A stretch of 64,000 nt of DNA, from NCBI GenBank assembly GCA_031291615.1, contig JARLIS010000061.1, forward strand, positions 124,001 to 188,000. Direction: 5' to 3'. Numbering within the stretch: position 1 is the first letter of the stretch; every line of letters starts with the position of its first letter. Positions 12,150 through 19,236 of this stretch are shown here, piece after piece. The stretch is from Parvibaculum sp. (GTDB taxonomy: Bacteria > Pseudomonadota > Alphaproteobacteria > Parvibaculales > Parvibaculaceae). The notes beneath the pieces are model-generated. The model did no database searches, was not told where the DNA came from, and saw nothing but the letters and a program-made list of their open reading frames with translations. The translations under genes were made by a program, and so were the position numbers.

Positions 12150-12794
12150 ATGGGTGACCAATTGACACGCATTTTCAGCCAAGGCCCCCGCCGCCCCGCC
12201 GGGCAGGCCGCCCGCATCGCCTTGGGCCTATTCGGCCTGGCCTTCGCCATTGCCCTCGCAGCGGGTCCGGCCCGGGCCGTCGAGGACACCACGCCTGGGA
12301 GCAATATCCGCCTGCCAAACAACGACCTGATCGAAGCCGCGCGCAGCGGCAACATCGAAGGGATCCGCCTGGCGATCCTGCGCGGCCTGTCGCCCGACGA
12401 CAGCGGCATCGACTTCGTGCCGGCAATCGTCGTCGCGACCGATTACGGCCACGCCGATGCCGTGAAATATCTCCTGAAGCAGGGAGCGCGTCCCAATGCC
12501 AAGGCAAGGGACGGCCGCACCGCGCTCGGCGTTGCGGCGCAAGCGGGCCGCGCCGACATCGCCGCGGCGCTGCTCAATGCCGGCGCCGACCCCAATCTGG
12601 TCGCGCAGAACAGGGACACGCCCCTCCTGATCGCCGTGCGCGCCCACCGCACCTTGGTCGTCCAGACGCTGATCGAGCACAATGTCGATCTCGAAGACAC
12701 CGACGTCACCGGCCGCAGCGCCCTCGATCTCTCCGAGGAACACAATTTCGACGACATCACGGCCATGCTCCGCAAGGCGGGAGCCGGCGGCTAA
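12150..12794 (+). CDS. secreted/periplasmic ankyrin-repeat protein
   Basis: A 214-residue protein with a long signal peptide (residues about 1-43, hydrophobic core ALGLFGLAFAIALA, predicted cut after GPARA). The rest consists of about five ankyrin repeats with clear units such as DGRTALGVAAQAGRADIAAALLNAGADPN and a final TGRSALDLSEEHNFDDITAMLRKAGA. Ankyrin repeats are protein-protein interaction scaffolds; the partner is unknown. The ATG at 12150 is preferred over the upstream TTG at 12135 because of GAGGGGAAA just before it. It is followed at 53 nt by the MBL-fold gene on the same strand. Confidence 0.88.
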   Translation: MGDQLTRIFSQGPRRPAGQAARIALGLFGLAFAIALAAGPARAVEDTTPGSNIRLPNNDLIEAARSGNIEGIRLAILRGLSPDDSGIDFVPAIVVATDYGHADAVKYLLKQGARPNAKARDGRTALGVAAQAGRADIAAALLNAGADPNLVAQNRDTPLLIAVRAHRTLVVQTLIEHNVDLEDTDVTGRSALDLSEEHNFDDITAMLRKAGAGG

Positions 12795-12847
12795 GTGTCG
12801 CTTGGGGCCTTTCCGTCGGGCCTGTGCGACCCTATGTTTAAGAGATA

Positions 12848-13930
12848 ATGGACATAACCGAAAAGCCGCCTCGCGCGAAATCCGGCCGGTCGCGGCGCAA
12901 GTCCCGCGGCGACGATGCGCCGGAGGCCGACGCCCGGCCCTACCATCATCTGCCTGACGGCACCTTCCGCAATCCGAAGGGAAGCCCGAGCCGCAGCCTC
13001 GGCCGCATGAAGCATTCCGGGCCTTTCTTTCTCGAAATGCTGAAGCGCGGCATGAGAAAGGTGGAAGTGCCCGAAGGCCATGTCCTGCCGCGCGGCGAGG
13101 CCGTCCGCTCGCTCGAAGCCCATATCGACGGACAGGAAGATTTCCTGACCTGGCTCGGCCATGCCGCCTTCCTGATCCGCATCGGCGGCCTCACCGTGCT
13201 CACCGATCCCTATCTCTCGACCTATGCGGGCCCTGCGGGCCTCGGCCCCCGCCGCTTCGTCAAATCGGGCATACCCATCCCCGAACTGCCGCGCGTCGAT
13301 CTCCTCGTCGTCAGCCACAACCACTACGACCATCTGGACGAGCGCGCGCTGGCGCGTCTGCCGCACAAGTCGCACATGACGGTCGTCGTGCCGCTGAAGC
13401 TCGGCGATTTCTTCCGCGAACGCGGCTTTCCCAATGTCGTCGAACTCGACTGGCATGAGAGCCACAGGATCAAGGGCGTCAGCGTGACGGCGCTGCCCGT
13501 CGTGCACTGGTCGCGCCGCTCGGGCTTCGATACCAACCGCACGCTCTGGGCGGGCTTTGCCCTTGAGAGCAAGGATCACAAGCTCTTCTTCGGTGGCGAT
13601 TCGGGCTATGGCCCCGTCTTCGAGGAACTGGGCAAGCAATACGGCCCCTTCGACACGGCGCTTGTCGGCATCGGCGCCTATGAGCCGCGCCAGATGATGA
13701 AGGCCTCCCATGCGACGCCCGAAGAGGCCGTGCAGATCGGCCTCGACCTGAAGGCGCGCCGCCTCGTCGGCATGCATTGGGGAACCGTGCTCCTGACCAT
13801 CGAACCGCCTTTCGAGCCGCCGGTGCGCTTCCGCGCGGCGGGCGAGGCGGCCGGCATCGCCGCGGACGACATATGGGTGATGGCCATCGGCGAAACGCGG
13901 CCCTTGCGGGGCTGGCCTTCTAACAGGTGA
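12848..13930 (+). CDS. MBL-fold hydrolase, UlaG/NAPE-PLD-like
   Basis: A 360-residue metallo-beta-lactamase-fold enzyme of the COG2220 type. Metal ligands are visible in order: SHNHYDHLD (HxHxDH), VVHWSRR, FGGDSGYG and the late MHWGT. The GHAAFLIRIGGLTVLTDPYLS block and the long N-terminal extension (FRNPKGSPSRSLGRMKHSGPFF) resemble NAPE-PLD-like lipid phosphodiesterases. A basic, low-complexity stretch (residues 4-25) precedes the domain; no signal peptide. The substrate is not decided by sequence: a lipid phosphodiester is plausible, a lactonase possible. Confidence 0.88.
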   Translation: MDITEKPPRAKSGRSRRKSRGDDAPEADARPYHHLPDGTFRNPKGSPSRSLGRMKHSGPFFLEMLKRGMRKVEVPEGHVLPRGEAVRSLEAHIDGQEDFLTWLGHAAFLIRIGGLTVLTDPYLSTYAGPAGLGPRRFVKSGIPIPELPRVDLLVVSHNHYDHLDERALARLPHKSHMTVVVPLKLGDFFRERGFPNVVELDWHESHRIKGVSVTALPVVHWSRRSGFDTNRTLWAGFALESKDHKLFFGGDSGYGPVFEELGKQYGPFDTALVGIGAYEPRQMMKASHATPEEAVQIGLDLKARRLVGMHWGTVLLTIEPPFEPPVRFRAAGEAAGIAADDIWVMAIGETRPLRGWPSNR

Positions 13931-13982
13931 GCCGGAACCTCTCTCGCGCTACACTTCACGGGAAGTGACAGCGGGGAAGATC

Positions 13983-15383
13983 ATGGCAATCGTCGAAGAT
14001 CGTGGAAGCATGAATTGGCTGAGGCGGCGCATTCTCGCCGCCGGCAGCGGCGCCAACGCTTCGACCGTCGCCGAGGCCGGCCGCGTGCGCCTGCAAACGC
14101 TGGTGCTGCTGCGCTGGCTGGCGATTGCGGGCCAGCTTGTCGCGGTTCTTCTCGTCAATCTCGTATTCGATTTTCCCCTGCCGCTCGGCCTCTGCCTGAC
14201 GGCGATTGCGGCGTCGGCCTGGCTCAACGTCTTTCTGACGCTCCGCTACCGCTCGACCGTCCGCCTTCCCGACTGGCAGGCGGCCGTCTATTTCGCCATC
14301 GATCTTGCCCAGCTTGCGGTGCTGCTCTTCCTCACGGGCGGTTTGCAGAACCCCTTCGCGCTTCTCTTCATGGCGCCGGTGACGATTTCGGCGACGACGC
14401 TCTCGCTGACAAGCACGGTGCTCCTTCTCATTCTCTCCTTCTTCTACGTCACGGTGCTTGCCTTCTTCCACATGCCGCTGCCCTGGCGGGCGGACGAGCC
14501 CTTGAGCATTCCCTTCCTCTATCTTCTCGGCAACTGGGCGGCGATCAGCCTCGGTCTCGTCTTCATGGCGGCCTATGCCTGGCGCATCTCGCAGGAATCG
14601 AAGCGCATGTCGGCGGCGCTTTCGGCAACGCAATTCGTGCTCGCCCGCGCCCAGCGCCTTTCCGCGCTTGACGGTCTGGCGGCAGCCGCCGCGCATGAGC
14701 TCGGCACGCCGCTCGGCACCATCGCGCTCGTCGCCAAGGAATTGCAGCGCGGAGGCTTGAGCGACGCCGAGATGAAGGAAGACCTCGCGCTGCTGGCGAG
14801 CCAGGCCGAGCGCTGCAAGGAAATTCTCTCCCGCCTGTCGCGTGAGCCAAAGGGAGAGGACGCGCTCTATTCGCGCCTGCCGCTCCATGTATTGCTCGAC
14901 GAGGTCGTAAGCCCGCATCGCGATCTCGACGTCCGCTTCCGCATCTCCATCGCCGCCGGCGAGGACGATGTGCGCGAGCCGGAAATCTGGCGCCGTCCGG
15001 AGATTCTCTACGGCCTCGGCAATTTCATCGAGAACGCGGCCGACTTCGCCCGCTCCGAAGTCGCCGTCACCGTCGTCTACGATCATCGCAGGATCGCGCT
15101 CACCATCGTCGATGACGGCCCGGGCTTCGCGCCCGAGGTGATCGAAAAGATCGGCGAGCCCTATGTCACCACAAGGCCCCGCGCCGCTACCGCCGCCGCC
15201 GAACCCGACAGCGAACATGAAGGCATGGGCCTCGGCTTCTTCATCGCCAAGACGCTTCTCGAACGCACAAAGGCGAAGGTCGAAATTGCCAATCGCGACG
15301 ACGGCAGACAGGGCGCCATGGTCCGGGTGCTCTGGCCGCGCGAGGCGATCGAGGCCGATTCCGCATTTCCCCGGCCCGCCTAG
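13983..15383 (+). CDS. regB: redox sensor histidine kinase RegB/PrrB/ActS
   Basis: Inner-membrane sensor of the global redox two-component system controlling respiration, carbon and nitrogen fixation genes. The 466-residue protein has six transmembrane segments in the N-terminal half, the quinone-associated GGLQNPFALLF block, the H-box HELGTPLGTIALVAKEL with H238, and the redox box QAERCKEIL with C278. The 40-residue spacing between them equals that between H225 and C265 of the Rhodobacter capsulatus protein. A HATPase domain follows (NFIENAADFA, DDGPGFAPE, GMGLGFFIAKTLLE). The ATG at 13983 has GGGGAAG upstream; a GTG at 13965 is less likely. regA follows 93 nt downstream. Confidence 0.96.
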   Translation: MAIVEDRGSMNWLRRRILAAGSGANASTVAEAGRVRLQTLVLLRWLAIAGQLVAVLLVNLVFDFPLPLGLCLTAIAASAWLNVFLTLRYRSTVRLPDWQAAVYFAIDLAQLAVLLFLTGGLQNPFALLFMAPVTISATTLSLTSTVLLLILSFFYVTVLAFFHMPLPWRADEPLSIPFLYLLGNWAAISLGLVFMAAYAWRISQESKRMSAALSATQFVLARAQRLSALDGLAAAAAHELGTPLGTIALVAKELQRGGLSDAEMKEDLALLASQAERCKEILSRLSREPKGEDALYSRLPLHVLLDEVVSPHRDLDVRFRISIAAGEDDVREPEIWRRPEILYGLGNFIENAADFARSEVAVTVVYDHRRIALTIVDDGPGFAPEVIEKIGEPYVTTRPRAATAAAEPDSEHEGMGLGFFIAKTLLERTKAKVEIANRDDGRQGAMVRVLWPREAIEADSAFPRPA

Positions 15384-15476
15384 GTCATTCTCCGGAGTTG
15401 GCCTTATCGGCCGAAGGGCCTAAAATCCGCAAAAATCTGGCAGGGCGCGCCTGGACGCGCCCGGAAGGCGGCAAAA

Positions 15477-16052
15477 TTGCAGAAATTGACTGAGAAACCC
15501 GAGGATCAACCGGCCCCCTTCATTCCGGAGGACAAGACCCTTCTGCTCGTCGATGACGACGCGCCCTTCCTCACCCGCCTCGCCCGCGCCATGGAAGCGC
15601 GCGGCTATGAGGTGACGGTCGCCAATACGGTAAAGGACGGCAAGGCCGAGGCGCGGGCGAAAAAGCCGGGCTTCGCCGTCGTCGATCTTCGTCTTGAGGA
15701 CGGCAACGGCCTCGACGTCGTCGCCGCCATCCAGGAGGCCCGTCCCGAGGCGCGCATTGTCGTGCTGACCGGCTACGGCAATATCGCCACCGCGGTCGCC
15801 GCGGTGAAACTCGGCGCCGTCGACTATCTCGCAAAGCCATCGGACGCCGACGCCATCGAGGCGGCGCTTCTCGCCCGCACCGGCGACAAGGCGCTTCCGC
15901 CCGAAAATCCGATGTCGGCCGACCGCGTGCGCTGGGAGCATATCCAGCGCGTCTACGAGCTTTGCGACCGCAACGTCTCGGAAACGGCGCGACGCCTCAA
16001 CATGCATCGCCGCACGCTCCAGCGCATCCTGGCGAAACGCGCGCCGAAATAG
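15477..16052 (+). CDS. regA: response regulator RegA/PrrA/ActR
   Basis: DNA-binding partner of RegB. The 191-residue protein has a receiver domain (LLLVDDD, phospho-acceptor D70 in VVDLRL, LTGYG, K in YLAKPSD) and the near-invariant RegA helix-turn-helix tail VRWEHIQRVYELCDRNVSETARRLNMHRRTL. It matches the family's length (about 184). The only start available in frame before the receiver domain is a TTG at 15477, with GGAAGG 9 nt upstream; a TTG start could lower its translation relative to RegB. It converges on mmcB with a 2 nt gap. Confidence 0.96.
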   Translation: MQKLTEKPEDQPAPFIPEDKTLLLVDDDAPFLTRLARAMEARGYEVTVANTVKDGKAEARAKKPGFAVVDLRLEDGNGLDVVAAIQEARPEARIVVLTGYGNIATAVAAVKLGAVDYLAKPSDADAIEAALLARTGDKALPPENPMSADRVRWEHIQRVYELCDRNVSETARRLNMHRRTLQRILAKRAPK

Positions 16053-16054
16053 TC

Positions 16055-16543
16055 CTAGTCCGGATCGAGGAAGCGATAGACGCGCCGCGCCGCGACGCGC
16101 GCATATTGCAGCGTCAGCGCCTTGCGCCGGGCGGGCGGCAGTACCGTATTGTGCTCGCCCTCGCGCAGGATCTCCGCATCGTATTTGTCGGCGATGATGA
16201 GCCCCACTTCCTGCGGAATGACCTCGCGGGGAAAATCGGGCGGCACGGCAAAATAGAAGCGGTCGCAGAAGTCGAGATATTCCTCCCACTTTCCATCCGT
16301 CAGATAGTCGGTGAGGCTCGACTTGATCTCGACGATGACGATCTCGCCTTTGGGGCCGAGCGCAATGATGTCGACGCGCCGCCCCGTCGCCAGCGTGAGT
16401 TCCGTCAGCGCCGCATAATTCATCTGCGCGAGCAGCCGCCCGCAGCCGCGCTGCACGGCCGCCGCCGTCGGCGATTGCCGCCCGTCGAACAGGCGAAAAC
16501 TGTCCTCGATGTCGGGGACCGGATCGTTCGTCTTGGCGCTCAT
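16055..16543 (-). CDS. mmcB: MmcB family DNA repair protein
   Basis: A 162-residue protein recognised by its PD-(D/E)xK-like core GRRVDIIALGPKGEIVIVEIKSS (D, then E-x-K) and the tail AADKYDAEI-type and PPARRKALTLQYARVAARRVYRF blocks that typify MmcB. In Caulobacter mmcB belongs to the damage-inducible mutagenesis genes and influences error-prone polymerase action. Cytoplasmic, no membrane segment. It follows the phosphotransferase gene by 9 nt and is probably co-transcribed with it. No LexA box was recognised upstream. Confidence 0.88.
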   Translation of the reverse strand: MSAKTNDPVPDIEDSFRLFDGRQSPTAAAVQRGCGRLLAQMNYAALTELTLATGRRVDIIALGPKGEIVIVEIKSSLTDYLTDGKWEEYLDFCDRFYFAVPPDFPREVIPQEVGLIIADKYDAEILREGEHNTVLPPARRKALTLQYARVAARRVYRFLDPD

Positions 16544-16552
16544 GTCTGAAAG

Positions 16553-17467
16553 CTACGCTTCGACGCCCGCCTGCCGCAACATCTCGTCGAGAAAGGCGCG
16601 GCGGCGGAAGGCCTCGCGCGGATGCCCGGCATCGCCGTGAATGGCGAGGGTAACGGCGGCGTTGACGGCGGTCGCCATGCGGCAGCGATTCAGGTCCGGC
16701 ATCGCGCCGGCAACGGCCGCATAGCCGCGATAGAGTGCATCGCGGATCGTGCCCGTGCCGTCGAGGTTCCTGAAGTCGGCTTCGGCCGGCCCCATGGCCG
16801 CGCCCGCGAAGTCGACGAAACCGATCTGCCCGTTCCTCTGGTACAGAATATTCTGAAGATTGATGTCGCCGTGAAGGAAGACGGGCGGGGCACCTTGCGC
16901 CAGCCAGATGTCCTTCAGCCGCGCGAGCCTTTCGCGCTGGGCGAGCGCGCTGATCCGGCCGAGCGCCTCGTCGATGCATTGGACGAGCCCGTCGCCAAAG
17001 GTCGTCGGCACACCCGCCTGCGCCGTCGCCGTCTTGTGAAACTCGGCGATGGCCGCGCCTATGTCCTCGCCGCGCCTCTGGCGCTCGGACGCCGCGAGGC
17101 CCCACAGACCCGCCTCCTCAAGCGTCCGGCCTTCAAGGCGTTCGCTGCGGAGCCATCCGGCAAGGGCGGGTCCGGAGCCAAAATAGCTGTTCTCGAAAAA
17201 CCCGTATGCGATGAGGCGCGGCACGCGGATGTTCGGTGTCGTCAGCCCGCCAAGGCGTTCGAGCGCCGCCGCCTCGCGCGCGAGCTTTGCCGCGCCCGAG
17301 CCGAGCCCGCCATGCCTGCGCACGATCTTCAGCACCGTCCCGTCGCCGAGATCGTGAACGCGGCTCCACAGGCCTTCGCCCGCAATGGACCAGGGCGGCG
17401 GCGGAAGAGCCTCCGTCGCTTCGGCGATCTGTTCGTAAAGCTCCTGCGGCACGGCGTCGTCTGTCAT
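16553..17467 (-). CDS. aminoglycoside-phosphotransferase-fold kinase
   Basis: A 304-residue APH/choline-kinase-fold protein. The catalytic loop is VFLHGDINLQNILYQ and the metal-binding Asp lies in GQIGFVDFAGA; an N-terminal nucleotide-binding segment (DGTVLKIVRRHGG) supplies the Lys. The frame is open to an ATG at 17506, but that codon sits against the U-tract of the upstream terminator; the ATG at 17467 is the better start. The substrate is unknown: homologues act on small molecules or aminoglycosides, and nothing here marks it as a resistance gene. It is the first gene of a pair with mmcB. Confidence 0.82.
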   Translation of the reverse strand: MTDDAVPQELYEQIAEATEALPPPPWSIAGEGLWSRVHDLGDGTVLKIVRRHGGLGSGAAKLAREAAALERLGGLTTPNIRVPRLIAYGFFENSYFGSGPALAGWLRSERLEGRTLEEAGLWGLAASERQRRGEDIGAAIAEFHKTATAQAGVPTTFGDGLVQCIDEALGRISALAQRERLARLKDIWLAQGAPPVFLHGDINLQNILYQRNGQIGFVDFAGAAMGPAEADFRNLDGTGTIRDALYRGYAAVAGAMPDLNRCRMATAVNAAVTLAIHGDAGHPREAFRRRAFLDEMLRQAGVEA

Positions 17468-17507
17468 GACGGGCGAGACTACTATCGCACCGAACCGAAC
17501 CGCCATG

Positions 17508-17537
17508 AAAAAAGGGCGGCTCTTGCGAGCCGCCCTT
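17508..17537 (-). terminator. rho-independent terminator of the di-iron protein gene
   Basis: Minus-strand stem GGGCGGCTC / GAGCCGCCC (9 bp, 4-nt loop) followed by TTTTTT, 23 nt past the stop codon of the ferritin-like protein gene. Confidence 0.92.
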
Positions 17538-17560
17538 CAAGGATCGAGTCGAGGGTACGC

Positions 17561-18694
17561 TTACTCAGCAGCCGAAACCGAAACGTTCTTCAGCGCGTCG
17601 ACATTGGCGCCGAAGTTGATCTTCTGCAGATAGCGGATGCCATCCTCGGCAATGTCGTCGCCGACCATCCGGTCGCCTTCGCTCTTCAATTCGTCCATGT
17701 CGACATAGGTCGCATAGAACGCCTTGGTGCGGTCGGTGATGATGCCGGCCTTCAGAAGCGTCTTGATGAGAACGCGGAAGATATTCGTCGCGTCGCGCAT
17801 GTCTTCGCGGCGCTTCTCGTCCGTGACGGCTTCGATCATCTCGTTGGTGACCTGCTGCCAGTCGATGCCGAACTCTTTATAGAGGAGCTGCTTCTGCTCG
17901 GGGTTCACGAGGTTGAACAGGAGCGTCTGGAAGCAGGACGCCGCCCAATCCTCGATGATGTTCTGCTCTTCTTCGCTGAGCTTGGGGATCGTGCGGTCGG
18001 CCCAGATCTTGCCGAACTTGTGATGGAAGGCTTCGTCCGTCATCACGAGCTGCGTCAGCTTCACGAGCAGAGGATCGCGCGAATTGGCGTAGAGCGTGGC
18101 GAAAGCGCCCATGGCGAGGCCTTCGACCAGCATCTGCATGCCGACGATCTTCTTGTAGACTTCCCGCGCGCCGACGATGTCGGTGAGGAGGTCGCCCAGC
18201 GTCTGGCCGACCGGAAGCGGCTTGCCCCAGCGCGCTTCGATGTACTTGGCAAAACCCGTGACGTGGCGGGCTTCTTCGCGCGCCTGGTTCGCCGCATATT
18301 CCTGCGCACCCGGATCGCGCAGGATGTGGCAGAGCGAAGCCGACAGCGCCAGCGCGCCCTGTTCGCCATGAAGGATCGAGGAGAGAATCCAGCGCGCGCT
18401 CTCATTGGCGAAGCGCACCTTCTGCTTGTGCGTCAGCTTCTCGAAGCTCGGCAGACGAAGCTCGATGATGAATTCTTCCGGCAGGATGAACTCGTTCTCG
18501 CTGTCGAAGGGCTCCGAATAGTCGATGTACTTCTTGTCGAGCGGGTCCCAGAAGTGGTCATGCGTCGCGGAGATGATCTTGTCGAATGCGGTCGAGCGCG
18601 CGTTGTAGCGGTCGACTTCCATCATCGCCGGGAAATCGTCCGGCGCGACCGCATCGTAAGCATTGTCCTTGGTGATCTGCCGCACGTCGCTCAT
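17561..18694 (-). CDS. ferritin-like di-iron carboxylate protein (R2-like), substrate unknown
   Basis: A 377-residue soluble helical protein with a full set of di-iron ligands: E111 (HGEQGA), E141-x-x-H144 (EEARH), E191 (LVEGLA) and E221-x-x-H224 (DEAFHH). This is the E...ExxH...E...ExxH pattern of ribonucleotide reductase R2, R2-like oxidases and bacterial multicomponent oxygenases. It is not a normal NrdB: no nrdA neighbour, and the surroundings of the metal site (AREEARHVTGFAKYIEARWG) do not look like R2. The GGAG before the ATG at 18694 fixes the start. It is monocistronic, with a strong terminator and a promoter flanked by palindromes, and faces an RND exporter across the spacer. An oxygenase or oxidase acting on lipids or hydrophobic compounds is possible; that is inference. 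Confidence 0.8.
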   Translation of the reverse strand: MSDVRQITKDNAYDAVAPDDFPAMMEVDRYNARSTAFDKIISATHDHFWDPLDKKYIDYSEPFDSENEFILPEEFIIELRLPSFEKLTHKQKVRFANESARWILSSILHGEQGALALSASLCHILRDPGAQEYAANQAREEARHVTGFAKYIEARWGKPLPVGQTLGDLLTDIVGAREVYKKIVGMQMLVEGLAMGAFATLYANSRDPLLVKLTQLVMTDEAFHHKFGKIWADRTIPKLSEEEQNIIEDWAASCFQTLLFNLVNPEQKQLLYKEFGIDWQQVTNEMIEAVTDEKRREDMRDATNIFRVLIKTLLKAGIITDRTKAFYATYVDMDELKSEGDRMVGDDIAEDGIRYLQKINFGANVDALKNVSVSAAE

Positions 18695-19236
18695 GCCATT
18701 CTCCGTCTGGTCGGTTTGCAAATTCGTCCCGTCGCGGTCAGGCGGCGTCATGCGGCGCGTCTCGCGGGGCCTTCGCTACTTACAAAACCATAGGCATTTG
18801 GCACATGTGGTCAAGGTAAAAATGACGCTGGCGTCACCTTTGTAAACAAACCTTTACCAAGACGGCGGGCTTAGTTTCACAATTGTAAGTGGTTGAATTT
18901 CCGCCGTACCCGTTACAAGCCGTCCTGATTTATGCTATCCGAGAAAGAAATACGGACGATCACTCCACGATTGCCGCGCAGTGGGGACTGTGCGGCGACG
19001 AACCAGAGGGCGACGTTCCAGGGAGGGGGTAGTCCTGACGGATTACAAGCGTCGCGCGGGATCGTGAGTGAGCCTGCGCCAATGCCTGTCAGAATCCTCC
19101 ACAGCGGTCCGGCCGATTTTCGGCGCCGGGCGTCCATGCGTTGATACGTATGCGGACGGCCTGCGTCGAAGCTGAATTTGGAATCGTAATGGGACCGCTC
19201 TCCGACGGAGGGCGGCGAGGGAAACAGGTGTAGTTC
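18695..19236. promoter_or_regulatory. palindrome-rich divergent control region
   Basis: This 542-nt spacer between the di-iron protein gene and the RND exporter gene holds no convincing gene. Toward the di-iron gene: -35 TTGACC (18809-18814), 16 nt, -10 TATGGT (18787-18792). Just upstream are TGACGC-TG-GCGTCA (18823-18836), TTTGT-AA-ACAAA (18839-18850), overlapping GTAAA-N6-TTTAC (18842-18857), and ACAATTGT (18879-18886). Such a series suggests regulation by one or two dimeric repressors or activators. The right-hand 300 nt are GC-rich and featureless to me; a 70-codon frame at 18932-19144 lacks support. Confidence 0.55.
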
